Positions 19,111-27,260 of a stretch of 64,000 nt of DNA are shown piece after piece. Every line of letters starts with the position of its first letter. Position 1 is the stretch's first letter. The position numbers and the translations under genes are program-made. The notes beneath the pieces are model-generated. The model did not search any database. It was not told the DNA's origin and saw nothing but the letters and a program-made list of their open reading frames with translations. Source of the DNA: UBA1213 sp051880775 (GTDB lineage: Bacteria; Bacillota; Clostridia; Oscillospirales; Acutalibacteraceae); NCBI GenBank assembly GCA_051880775.1, contig JBJEOP010000030.1:1-64000 (forward strand). The letters run 5' to 3'.

Positions 19111-19195
19111 TTATATGCCCATGTAGCTTATATCAGGAGAGCGTTGAACTAATCAAAGGTGACGGTGCAATTCCGTCCGAGGGCGAAAATCTATA
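19111..19195 (+). promoter_or_regulatory. Unidentified structured leader upstream of the zinc-ribbon gene
   Basis: Between the sigma factor stop and the zinc-ribbon start lies a GC-richer stretch that can fold. A perfect 5-bp hairpin GACGG/CCGTC with loop TGCAATT lies at 19161-19177, and GCCC (19117-19120) pairs with GGGC (19181-19184) to close the whole. No transcription terminator is visible, so any control would be at translation. It matches no riboswitch class that I recognise. Confidence 0.35.
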
Positions 19196-19220
19196 ATTAT
19201 ACCAAAGCGAGGTAAATCAA

Positions 19221-19496
19221 ATGTACGAAGATAAGACTCTCATCTGCAAGGAATGCGGTGCTGAATTTGTTTTCACAGCCGGCGAACAGGAATTTTATGC
19301 ATCAAAGGGATTTGTAAACGAGCCACAAAGATGTAAGGCTTGCCGTGCTGCAAGAAAGAACGCAGCTAAGCCTGAGCGTGAAATGTACACGGCTGTTTGT
19401 GCTGCATGCGGTAAGGAAGCAAGAGTTCCTTTCAAACCACGTGAGGATCGCCCTGTTTATTGCAGCGAATGCTTTGCAAAAATGAAAGAAGAATAA
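19221..19496 (+). CDS. Small double zinc-ribbon protein
   Basis: 91 residues with two CxxC-based zinc-binding units. The first is CKECG near residue 10, paired with CKACR near 39. The second is CAACG near 60, paired with CSEC near 81. It belongs to the zinc-ribbon family that pairs a zf_Tbcl-type domain with a CxxC-x17-CxxC domain. The function is unknown; nucleic acid or protein binding is the usual guess. The ribosome site is GAGGT. It is followed by a strong terminator. Confidence 0.8.
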   Translation: MYEDKTLICKECGAEFVFTAGEQEFYASKGFVNEPQRCKACRAARKNAAKPEREMYTAVCAACGKEARVPFKPREDRPVYCSECFAKMKEE

Positions 19497-19527
19497 TCAT
19501 AAACTATATATACTATAATTTATGAAC

Positions 19528-19567
19528 AGCGGAGTGTTTCGATTTTTTCGGAACACTCCGCTTGTTT
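19528..19567 (+). terminator. Terminator after the zinc-ribbon gene
   Basis: A 13-bp stem, AGCGGAGTGTTTC with GGAACACTCCGCT, is followed by TGTTTT. It lies about 30 bp past the stop. Confidence 0.8.
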
Positions 19568-19697
19568 TAGTTTGGAGTTTTTGCTGTAATCGTTAGTCGT
19601 TGTGTGGAATTATACATAAACTGATTTTACATACATAAAGCTTGGGGTAACGGTAAGTATGAACGCAAATAGACAATGGCGGCACGCCTCTCTCATA

Positions 19698-19727
19698 ACA
19701 CCTTTTTTGTTTGTCCGACATAATATA
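19698..19727 (+). promoter_or_regulatory. Candidate mother-cell (sigma-E/K) promoter for dpaAB
   Basis: CATAATATA at 19719-19727 fits the CATANNNTA -10 of mother-cell sigma factors. An AC -35 core is possible at 19698-19701, about 17 bp upstream. It lies 68 bp before dpaA, where a sigma-K-type promoter is expected because dipicolinate is made in the mother cell. The motif is short, so this is tentative. Confidence 0.3.
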
Positions 19728-19794
19728 TATTGACAGATGATTATAACTGTTAATTTACATCGGATTTATTCTGTATTTCCGGGAGGTAAAACTT

Positions 19795-20658
19795 ATGTGT
19801 TTTATAAACAGTTTCGGAATAATCGGAGGTGACAAACGCCAGCTTTACTGTGCAAGATCAATCGCTGACGACGGGTGCAGCGTGTTTCTGTCAGGCTTTG
19901 ACAAAAGTGACAATCTTATGGGGCTTCAGAATGTTGACGCTGAAATTCTTGCACAACGCTGTGAAGCACTTATTCTGCCGCTGCCCGTGACGACAGACGG
20001 AATAAATATAAATACTCCGCTTTCTGACAAGAAAATCCGTATTGATGAGGACTTTATACGGCTTTTTGATAATAAACCGATATTCTGCGGAATGAAAAAC
20101 AAGCTGAAATCGGGGTATGAATTATTCAAAGATATTCAGCTTTATGATTACAGCGAGCGTGATGAGTTTGCCGTTGAAAACGCCGTTCCGACAAGTGAGG
20201 GTGCAATAGAAATTGCTATGCACGAATATGACGGCACGGTAAACGGTGCAAGATGTCTTGTGACAGGCTACGGACGTATAGGACGGGTGCTGTCCGATAT
20301 GCTGAGGGGAATCGGTGCAAAAGTATGGGTAAGTGCAAGAAAACAAAAAGACCTCGCCTTTATCCGTGCAAAAGGTATGCAGGCTCTGCCGACATCAAGG
20401 CTTTCCGGAAATTACGATATAATTTTCAACACTGTTCCCTCTCTTGTATTTGACTCCCACACACTCGCAAGGATTGCAACGGGTTCATTGGTTATCGACC
20501 TTGCATCATCACCGGGAGGCGTTGACTTCGACGCAGCAAAACGACTGTCAATCAAGGCTATTCACGCACTGTCTATTCCGGGAAAATCAGCACCGAAAGC
20601 CGCAGGAATAATCATTAAAAATGCTGTTTATAACATCATTGAGGAGGAAGCATTATGA
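19795..20658 (+). CDS. dpaA: Dipicolinate synthase subunit A
   Basis: 287 residues. The N-terminal segment starts FGIIGGDKRQLYCARSIAD. A central Rossmann NAD(P)-binding motif, CLVTGYGRIGRVLSDML, lies near residues 148-164. The C-terminal part (SSPGGVDF, then ALSIPGKSAPKAAG) is typical of SpoVFA. With DpaB it makes dipicolinic acid from dihydroxytetrahydropicolinate, the calcium-chelating compound of the spore core. The ATG at 19795 has GGGAGG upstream. Its stop overlaps the dpaB start (ATGA). This is strong evidence that the organism can sporulate, or that its ancestor could. Confidence 0.95.
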   Translation: MCFINSFGIIGGDKRQLYCARSIADDGCSVFLSGFDKSDNLMGLQNVDAEILAQRCEALILPLPVTTDGININTPLSDKKIRIDEDFIRLFDNKPIFCGMKNKLKSGYELFKDIQLYDYSERDEFAVENAVPTSEGAIEIAMHEYDGTVNGARCLVTGYGRIGRVLSDMLRGIGAKVWVSARKQKDLAFIRAKGMQALPTSRLSGNYDIIFNTVPSLVFDSHTLARIATGSLVIDLASSPGGVDFDAAKRLSIKAIHALSIPGKSAPKAAGIIIKNAVYNIIEEEAL

Positions 20659-21227
20659 ACGGAATAAATGTTGGCTTTGCTATGTGCGGCTCGTTCTGTA
20701 CATTTTCAAAGGCACTGACACAAATGGAAAAGCTGCTGGAACTCGGATATAATATTCTGCCGATAATGTCATTCAACGCTTATTCAACCGATACAAGGTT
20801 CGGAAAGTCTGAGGAAATACGAAACAAAATTGAAACACTGTGCGGCAGGGAGATTATTCATACTATCAAAGACGCTGAACCGATAGGTCCCAAAAAAATG
20901 ACCGACATTATGCTTGTTGCACCGTGTACAGGCAACACCGCCGCAAAGCTGTCTTATGCAATAACGGACACACCCGTTACTATGGCTGTCAAGTCACATC
21001 TGCGTCAGTCAAAGCCTGTGCTTATCTCTATTGCGACAAATGACGCTCTCGGTGCTTCTGCTCAAAACATAGGTCGATTGATGAATAATAAGCATATATA
21101 TTTTGTTCCTTTTTCTCAGGATAACGCTCAGCAAAAGCCAAATTCGCTTGTGGCAAACTTTGAGTTAATACCTCAGGCACTTGAATATGCCCTCAGAGAA
21201 CAGCAAATTCAGCCCGTTATTTCGTAG
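20655..21227 (+). CDS. dpaB: Dipicolinate synthase subunit B
   Basis: 190 residues, with a flavoprotein-like fold of the SpoVFB family: VGFAMCGSFCTFSKALTQME at residues 6-25, then MLVAPCTGNTAAKLSYAITD near 90. It partners DpaA in the final step of dipicolinate synthesis. The start overlaps the dpaA stop by 4 bp and has GAGGAGG upstream. A shared terminator follows. Confidence 0.95.
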   Translation: MNGINVGFAMCGSFCTFSKALTQMEKLLELGYNILPIMSFNAYSTDTRFGKSEEIRNKIETLCGREIIHTIKDAEPIGPKKMTDIMLVAPCTGNTAAKLSYAITDTPVTMAVKSHLRQSKPVLISIATNDALGASAQNIGRLMNNKHIYFVPFSQDNAQQKPNSLVANFELIPQALEYALREQQIQPVIS

Positions 21228-21246
21228 AATTTATACGCACACAAAA

Positions 21247-21275
21247 AAGGCTGCACCGTTTTTTGGTGTAGCCTT
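21247..21275. terminator. Shared terminator between dpaB and the convergent zinc-ribbon gene
   Basis: An 11-bp stem with one G-U pair (21247-21257 with 21265-21275) lies between convergent genes. T-rich flanks on the plus side (TTCTTC) and the A run AAAAAA on the 5' side let it serve both strands. Confidence 0.7.
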
Positions 21276-21295
21276 CTTCATTTAAAAGTATAGGT

Positions 21296-23187
21296 TCAGA
21301 TATATGTATGTTCAATGATTTCGTCAATCTCAAAATCCGGAATACCTGCCGATGTTTTTGATTCTGCGGCACTCGTTGTTTTAGATGACTGGGACGACTG
21401 AGATGATTGTGATGATTGTGATGATTGTGACGATTGCGACGATTGCGATGAACTCTCGCTGTCTGACGGCTTGTTTGTACCCGAAAGCATAATATACGCA
21501 ATAACAATCAATGCAATCACAAGAATAATTACAACAATTATCGGTAAAATGAACTTCTTTTTCGGTTTTGGCGGCACCTGAACAACACTTACGCTTGCCT
21601 GTCTGAGTTGTTTTCCGTCAAATGTCATTGGCTTTACTTCAATGTTGTCGTTTTCAAATGATGCCTGATTCTGTGTCTGGCTGTCTGAAATCGAGGTATC
21701 TTCTTCAATACGTTTTTTCAGACTGTTTACATATCTTTCAGTATCGAAATTGCTGTTATCTATTGATTGCTGCGGCGGCAATGGCTGTAAAACCTCACCT
21801 GTTGCAGTTCTTTCGCTATTTTCCTGCACAATCGGCTGTAATTCCAGCTTGCCCGATTGTCTTGTTTGCCTTTGACCTGCATTATTAACAGGCTTTTGTG
21901 CAAAGTCCTGCGGATTTGACGACCATTGTTTTGGCTGTGGCTGTGCAGGCTGCTGCGGTTTCTGTGTATTTACTGGCTTTTGTGCAAAGTCCTNNNNNNN
22001 NNNNNNNNNNNNNNNNNNNNNNNNNNNNNNNNNNNNNNNNNNNNNNNNNNNNNNNNNNNNNNNNNNNNNNNNNNNNNNNNNNNNNNNNNNNNNGGCTGTG
22101 CAGGCTGCTGCGGTTTCTGTGTATTTACTGGCTTTTGTGCAAAGTCCTGCGGATTTGACGACCACTGCTTTGGCTGTGGCTGTGCAGGCTGCTGCGGTTT
22201 CTGTGTATTTACTGGCTTTTGTGCAAAGTCCTCAGCAGGATGTGCTGATTTTGGCGGTGCAGCCTCCGGACTGTTAATAGCGGGCAATGCATTGTCTATC
22301 TTTTCCTGTTCGATTGGCGAAAGCTGTACTGCCTGTGAATGTCTTATTTCATCAAGAGTAACCTCACGTTCTATCTGCATCGGTGGCAAAGCATTGTTAA
22401 TCTCTTCATTTTTAATAGGTGTAAGCCTTACTGCCGGTGTATTTGCTATCTTAGAAAGCGGCACCGGTTGTTCTTTTGCCATCGGCGGCAATTTTGACTT
22501 ATCGTCACTGCCTTCAAGCGCAGGAAAGTTTTCACTTTCGGCAACATTCTTTATGTCAACCGACTGCTGAACATTTGAAGAATTTATTGATTTATTTCGG
22601 AACTGTGCAAAAATATTTAAAGACTGTGCGTTTTGCTTTTCAGCTTCCTCGGCTTTTCTCGCTTCCTCAGCTCTTCTTGCTGCCTCAGCTTTTCTCGCTG
22701 CCTCAGCTCTTCTTGCTTCCTCGGCTTTTCTCGCTTCCTCGGCTCTTCTCGCTTCCTCAGCTCTTCTCGCTTCCTCAGCTCTTCTCGCTTCCTCAGCTTT
22801 TCTCGCTTCCTCGGCTATTCTCGCTTCCTCAGCTTTTCTCGCTTCCTCAGCTTTTCTCGCTTCCTCAGCTTTTCTCGCTTCCTCGGCTATTCTCGCTTCC
22901 TCAGCTTTTCTCGCTTCCTCAGCTTTTCTCGCTTCCTCGGCTCTTCTTGCTTCCTCAGCTTTTCTCGCTTCCTCGGCTATTCTCGCTTCCTCGGCTTTTC
23001 TCGCTTCCTCGGCTATTCTTGCCTCCTCAGCTATTCTCGCCTCTTCTGCAAGCTGAGCCTCCATAGCCTCCTGTTCCAGTTCTTCTTTGGATTTACCGTT
23101 TTTCATACTGTATCCGCAGAAAGGACAGTCCTCGCCGTTATTAACGATTTGGTTGCCGCAGCCCGGACAAGTTGTAAGTAACCCCAT
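21296..23187 (-). CDS. Zinc-ribbon protein with long charged helix, PQ-rich 28-residue repeats and one membrane segment (interrupted by assembly gap)
   Basis: From the ATG at 23187 (GGAG eight bases upstream): a zinc ribbon (CPGCG at 7-11, CPFCG at 21-25), then 23 copies of a 6-residue unit AEEAR[K/R/I] (residues 47-184). The repeats are predicted to form a single straight charged helix. A linker with a repeated LPPMQ/LPAIN pattern follows. Next come 28-residue repeats (DFAQKPVNTQKPQQPAQPQP and following), one membrane segment (FILPIIVVIILVIALIVIAY) and a Ser-Gln tail. No enzyme domain is seen. I infer an inner zinc ribbon, a rigid rod and a short outer tail; the family is unknown. The 100-N gap at 21994-22093 breaks the frame artificially. 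Confidence 0.75.
21888..22232 (-). repeat. 84-bp tandem coding repeat around the assembly gap
   Basis: Complete units lie at 21910-21993 and 22149-22232, with a partial unit before the first and a 55-bp 3' portion (22094-22148) after the gap. The unit encodes 28 residues. The units are almost identical in DNA, which explains the assembly break. Sequence phase shows that the real missing length is 29 plus a multiple of 84 bp. Confidence 0.85.
21994..22093. other. Assembly gap (100 N)
   Basis: Exactly 100 N inside the 84-bp repeat. This is a placeholder length, not a measured one. The apparent frameshift between the flanks is caused by it. Confidence 0.98.
22636..23049 (-). repeat. 18-bp tandem coding repeat (AEEARK)
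   Basis: 23 consecutive 18-bp units encode AEEARK, AEEARR, AEEARI or AEAAR variants. Acidic and basic residues are spaced three and four apart, as in single alpha-helix or TolA-like rods. Spaced plus-strand open frames over this stretch are by-products of the repeat. Confidence 0.9.
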
Positions 23188-23383
23188 AGACAAGTCTCCT
23201 CTATGTCATTTTATATAAATATTAAATGTGTTTTTAAAACATATTTTAACCATTTATCATTATTATATTATATAATATATTTACAGTCAACAATTTTTAA
23301 AAATCACGGCAATTTTTAATCATATTACATAAAAATCGCCTGCATTTTACAGTCATTATGCTATTAAGAATTTTATAATATCG

Positions 23384-24007
23384 CTAAAATAAATTATACA
23401 ATTTATATAATAAACTATAATCAAAATTTTCCTTTAAAAAATAATACATAAAATAAAGCAAAATCGAACCGAGTATCAGAAAAACAATTTCCTTGACTAT
23501 AACACGCCCTGCTGACCTGCCGAACCAGCCCCGTATTACCCAAAAACCGCAGTTTGCACTTTTTTTGCTGTTGCATTTATTACAGCTTGGTGCAAGATTG
23601 CGTATGTCATTGACGTTTTTGATATGCCGCAATGACAAAATTCTTCTGTAAAAATCATCGTTTTTCGCCCTGTAAACAGGTATGATATGGTCAACGCAAA
23701 CACATTTTTTTGTCAGAAACCTGCCGCAGTATGCACATACATATATATCACTGCCGAAAATTCCCTTTCTTATTTTGAAAAAAGCATTTCGGTAGTTTGT
23801 ACTTCTGTCCATACTGTCATCAACAAAATCGTATTTAAGAAGTTTTCTGCGACAGAATTTCCTGACCTTTTTCAGTTCGTCCTTGTTGCTGTCGTCAATA
23901 TGCCTTTGCCAGTGTTTCTCATCTTTTTTCCAAAAAAACTTCATTGATTTCAGACGCTTTTTAAGAAAAAGTCGTCTGAAAAATCCTGTATAAATCAGTA
24001 CCTTCAT
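23384..24007 (-). CDS. HNH endonuclease-like protein with C-terminal membrane segment
   Basis: 207 residues. An HNH nuclease module lies in the middle: CAYCG near residue 85, VDHIIPVYRA near 97 and LAPSCNKCNSKKS near 128, giving the zinc CxxC pairs and the catalytic His with its Asn. A hydrophobic segment, VFLILGSILLYFMYYFL near 178-194, follows. The N-terminus is very basic. HNH proteins cut DNA in restriction, phage or mobile contexts, but a membrane tail is unusual. No ribosome site is clear at either ATG (24007, or 24 residues in from an inner ATG). There are no operon partners. The function is not assigned. Confidence 0.65.
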   Translation of the reverse strand: MKVLIYTGFFRRLFLKKRLKSMKFFWKKDEKHWQRHIDDSNKDELKKVRKFCRRKLLKYDFVDDSMDRSTNYRNAFFKIRKGIFGSDIYVCAYCGRFLTKKCVCVDHIIPVYRAKNDDFYRRILSLRHIKNVNDIRNLAPSCNKCNSKKSANCGFWVIRGWFGRSAGRVIVKEIVFLILGSILLYFMYYFLKENFDYSLLYKLYNLF

Positions 24008-24042
24008 TTAATTCAGTTTACCGCCGTAATGCATTTATAATA

Positions 24043-24843
24043 TTATCTGTTGTCGGATTTTCTGTCGTGTTTTTTCATTTCCTGCTCGTGCTGATTTTGT
24101 GCAACAAGTTTTTTGTGGAGATTTGAAATTTTACGCATTTCGTCGGGTTTAAGCTCACGCCATTTACCCGGCTGTAACATTCCGAGCTTTACAGGGCCTA
24201 TTGCAACCCTTTTAAGTCTTGCGACTTCAAGATTAACAGCCTCGCACATTTTTCTTATCTGTCTGTTGCGACCTTCTTCGAGTATAATTTCAAGAACAGT
24301 TCTGTCCTGTTCGTTTTTGATTACATGTATTGCCGCAGGTGACGACATACGTCCGTCAATCAGCACGCCTGTTGTAAGGGAAGTAAGCTGTTCTTCGCTT
24401 ATTCTCGGTCTTACGGTTACACGGTATGTCTTTGCAAAATGCGTTGACGGATGACTTATCATATTTGCAAAATCGCCGTCATTCGTCATAAACAGCAAGC
24501 CCTCCGACTCCTTGTCGAGTCTGCCGACAGGGAAAAGTCTTGCAGGAACATCGTCAACAAGCTCGGCAACGCATTTTCTGCCGCCCTCGTCGTTCATAGT
24601 TGTAATAAAACCTCTCGGCTTGTGGAGCATAATATAATATTTTTTTGCGTTTTTGCTGAGAGTTATCTCACGTCCTGCAACGGTAATGCGGTCTTTGTAG
24701 GGGTCAGCCTTATCTCCGAGCTTTGCCTTTCTGCCGTTTACGGTTACTGCTCCTCTTGAAATAAGCTCCTCAGCTTTTCTTCTTGACGCAATCCCTGCGT
24801 CAGCTATAATTTTCTGTACTCTTATTTTTTCCTCATTTGCCAT
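24043..24843 (-). CDS. rluB: 23S rRNA pseudouridine synthase, RluB family
   Basis: 266 residues. An N-terminal S4 RNA-binding domain (RVQKIIADAGIASRRKAEEL) is followed by the synthase domain, with the catalytic Asp in VGRLDKESEGLLFMTNDG near residue 107 and the RNRQIRKMCEAV motif near 193. The RluB/E/F group makes pseudouridine in helix 89 of 23S rRNA. The start has GGTGA upstream. It lies downstream of the dac/scp cluster, as often seen in Firmicutes. Confidence 0.92.
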   Translation of the reverse strand: MANEEKIRVQKIIADAGIASRRKAEELISRGAVTVNGRKAKLGDKADPYKDRITVAGREITLSKNAKKYYIMLHKPRGFITTMNDEGGRKCVAELVDDVPARLFPVGRLDKESEGLLFMTNDGDFANMISHPSTHFAKTYRVTVRPRISEEQLTSLTTGVLIDGRMSSPAAIHVIKNEQDRTVLEIILEEGRNRQIRKMCEAVNLEVARLKRVAIGPVKLGMLQPGKWRELKPDEMRKISNLHKKLVAQNQHEQEMKKHDRKSDNR

Positions 24844-24860
24844 ATCTTCACCATCTTTTA

Positions 24861-24917
24861 TAATTCATAATTCATAATGCATAATTCATAATTAAACAGA
24901 CCGTCAGTTTAATATGC
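24861..24917. repeat. Intergenic ATTCATAA-type short repeat with GTCAG box
   Basis: Tandem TAATTCATAATTCATAATGC units are followed by ACAGACCGTCAGTTT. The same two-part layout recurs at 29313-29367 and 55436-55503. Confidence 0.55.
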
Positions 24918-24959
24918 AGTCTGAAATTTATTGTAATAATAAGCTTGTATATCCGACAC

Positions 24960-26102
24960 TTAAAATAATCTTAGTTTCAAAAAATCATACCAATGTTTTT
25001 CCGCTGTTTGTGCCTGCACATCAGATGATGCAATAAGTTTTGTTTCGGAAATTACTTTTTCATTTAAAGTATAAACGATTTTTCCGACTGTACTGCCCTT
25101 TTTTACGGGTGCATAAACAAATCGTGGAAGATAGATTTTTTCTTCTATTTTGCTTATATCGTTTTTCATAACGGTTGCCTCTGCCTGTGAACAAGGCACA
25201 ACAGTAACGCTGTTCTGTTCAGCACCGACAAGTGCAACATCAATACTTTTATATTTCGTCGAAAGCTGAACACGCTCAACAAGCGAAAAGCCATAATCAT
25301 ACAATGCCGAATGGTCAGCCCAGTCGTTTCCGTCGTTCAGCGTCACTGCAATAAGCCTTATTCCGTCATGCTCGGCGGCTGAGGTAAGTGTTCTCCCTGC
25401 CTTTTCGGTAAAACCTGTTTTAATGCCCACGCAGTCATCATAAAGCGACAACAGTCTGTTGTGGTTTGTGCATATCTGAGTTTTATTTTCGGGATAAACG
25501 TATGAAACCTTTATGCTTTTCTGAGAAACGATATTTCGGAACTGCTCGTTATCCATCGCATACGAACACAAAAGAGCCATATCATACGCCGTTGAATAGT
25601 GATTTTCGTCATCAAGTCCCGACGGCGTGACAAAGTGTGTGTCCTTCATTCCGATTTGCCGTGCCTTTTGGTTCATAAGGTCGGCAAATTTTTCCTTACT
25701 GCCTGCAACCGAAATCGCAACAGCGTTTGCGGCGTCGTTTCCCGATACCATCATCATTCCCTTTGTCAGCTCGGTAAGCGTGAGTATTTCTCCCTCTTTG
25801 AGATACATACTTGAACCTATTGCCGACATTTCAGATGTGAATTTAACCTCTTTGTTGTTGACCGAGGCATATTCCAGTGCAATAAGTGCCGTCATAATTT
25901 TTGTTATGCTTGCTATTGCCCGTTTTTCGTGCGGATTTTTTTCATACAGAATTTCACCGTTATCAGCACAGTAGAGTATTGCCGCTGACGCTGAGGTCGA
26001 AACAGCATAAGCCTTATTTGCAAGCGAAAAAGCACAAAGAAATACTGCCACAGCCGAAAGCATAAATGCCGTTATTTTCCTGAAATACAAAAAATCACCC
26101 AC
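24960..26102 (-). CDS. Serine-type D-Ala-D-Ala carboxypeptidase (DacF/PBP5-like)
   Basis: 380 residues with an N-terminal signal peptide ending AYA near residue 33. The penicillin-binding motifs are complete: SITK (Ser65, Lys68), SGN (120-122) and KTG near 222. A C-terminal PBP5-type beta domain follows. The enzyme trims the fifth residue of the peptidoglycan stem. Its neighbours gerW and scpAB match the conserved Firmicutes cluster in which the spore-related DacB/DacF is found. The start is uncertain: a GTG at 26102, or a TTG four codons later with GGTGGGTG upstream. Confidence 0.92.
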   Translation of the reverse strand: MGDFLYFRKITAFMLSAVAVFLCAFSLANKAYAVSTSASAAILYCADNGEILYEKNPHEKRAIASITKIMTALIALEYASVNNKEVKFTSEMSAIGSSMYLKEGEILTLTELTKGMMMVSGNDAANAVAISVAGSKEKFADLMNQKARQIGMKDTHFVTPSGLDDENHYSTAYDMALLCSYAMDNEQFRNIVSQKSIKVSYVYPENKTQICTNHNRLLSLYDDCVGIKTGFTEKAGRTLTSAAEHDGIRLIAVTLNDGNDWADHSALYDYGFSLVERVQLSTKYKSIDVALVGAEQNSVTVVPCSQAEATVMKNDISKIEEKIYLPRFVYAPVKKGSTVGKIVYTLNEKVISETKLIASSDVQAQTAEKHWYDFLKLRLF

Positions 26103-26160
26103 CCTTGCTGAATGTATATAAATTTATATGCAAGGGACAGGTGATTATTTCATTGTCGGG

Positions 26161-26601
26161 TTATATCTGCGGGTCATCAAGTCCTGACTCTTTCTTAGGT
26201 TCCGTTTTTTGTTCGCTGAGTTCCTTTGACTTATCCTTTTTGAAAAGTCCGACAATTTTATCGAACATTTCCGGAATCATACCTACCGCTCTGTCCTGAG
26301 AATCCTGATAATCAGCAATATTCAGTAGCTTTACATCACCGTTGGAGATTGAAATAAACGCAATAGGGTTAATCGTAACCCCTGCACCCGTACCGCCGCC
26401 GAAAAGCGGCTTGTTATCCGTCTTTTTGCTGCCGAATTCGGAACCGCCCGACGCAAATCCGTAAACAACCTTTGAAACAGGAATGATTGTCGTACCGTCA
26501 GGAGTTGTAATCGGTGTGCCTATAACCGTGTTGACATCAACCATCTGACGAATTTTTTCAAGAGTTGTGTCCATAAGACCTTCTATTGGAGTATCGCTCA
26601 T
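26161..26601 (-). CDS. gerW: GerW/YtfJ family sporulation protein
   Basis: 146 residues. The pattern GLMDTTLEKIRQMVDVNTVI is followed by the family's GGGTGAGVTINPIAFISIS near residues 81-99. In Bacillus, GerW is made in the forespore and is needed for normal germination. The ATG at 26601 with GGTGG five bases upstream is preferred over an in-frame GTG three codons earlier. It lies between DUF2953 and dac, a conserved order. Confidence 0.92.
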   Translation of the reverse strand: MSDTPIEGLMDTTLEKIRQMVDVNTVIGTPITTPDGTTIIPVSKVVYGFASGGSEFGSKKTDNKPLFGGGTGAGVTINPIAFISISNGDVKLLNIADYQDSQDRAVGMIPEMFDKIVGLFKKDKSKELSEQKTEPKKESGLDDPQI

Positions 26602-26645
26602 AAATTCCACCGCCTTTATTGGTAAATATTATAATATAATTATTA

Positions 26646-27260
26646 TCATTTTGCAATAGCTTTAATCCCACGGAATAATGCCGTAACAGCCGCACCTATC
26701 AAAAACAGCGGCTTTATTCTTGCTTTTAATACCAGATATATCTTTGTTTCGCTGTCGTTAAAGCCTGCAATGATATTTTCGTTGTGCTTACATTTTTTAA
26801 TATGGCTTTCGATGATTGAAACAATCGGATAAACTGCCGAACACAAATATCCGAATTTCATCGCCGTATCAGCTGCATCATCTCCGACAACAAGAACATT
26901 TATATCCAGATTTGAAATTACAAGATGTGATGTAACGGTCTTTGCGGCTTTCAGAATTATATCGACCATTTTTTTGAGAAGCTCAATAAGACCGTCTATT
27001 CCCTTTTTCCTGACAAAATCTTTTATGGAATTTTTATTTTTGTCCTGCGGCTTGTCGTCGGATTTTTCCGGCTTTTCGGGTTTTTGCGGTTTTGGTTTTT
27101 TCGGCTTTTTTTCTTTTTTCGGCAAAAGCTTAAAGCACAAAAACAGGTATCTTATTTTCAGTTCAATCTCGCCGTCATAAATCACCGACACCGACAAAGG
27201 ACATATAAGCAAAACAAAGATAAATGCAATTATTCCGAGAATAATCATAATTGCCGTCAT
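26646..27260 (-). CDS. DUF2953 protein (YtfI-like)
   Basis: 204 residues: one N-terminal membrane segment (IMIILGIIAFIFVLLICPL), a Lys/Pro-rich stretch (KKEKKPKKPKPQKPEKPEK) and a C-terminal domain that ends with a hydrophobic stretch. This is the usual DUF2953 layout, which accompanies ytfJ/gerW in endospore formers. The function is unknown. The start overlaps the scpB stop (ATGA), so it is translationally coupled. Confidence 0.85.
   Translation of the reverse strand: MTAIMIILGIIAFIFVLLICPLSVSVIYDGEIELKIRYLFLCFKLLPKKEKKPKKPKPQKPEKPEKSDDKPQDKNKNSIKDFVRKKGIDGLIELLKKMVDIILKAAKTVTSHLVISNLDINVLVVGDDAADTAMKFGYLCSAVYPIVSIIESHIKKCKHNENIIAGFNDSETKIYLVLKARIKPLFLIGAAVTALFRGIKAIAK

Noticed and set aside
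21970..22165. Frameshift in the zinc-ribbon gene
   Set aside because: The frame change is caused by the 100-N placeholder; the repeat phase shows the true gap restores the frame.
22636..23049. CRISPR-like regular repeat
   Set aside because: Units are directly tandem with no spacers and encode AEEARK in frame, so it is a coding repeat.
22476..23181. Long plus-strand open frames rich in Leu/Phe/Ser over the zinc-ribbon gene
   Set aside because: They are by-products of the 18-bp coding repeat on the minus strand; they have no ribosome site, no family and a strictly periodic sequence.
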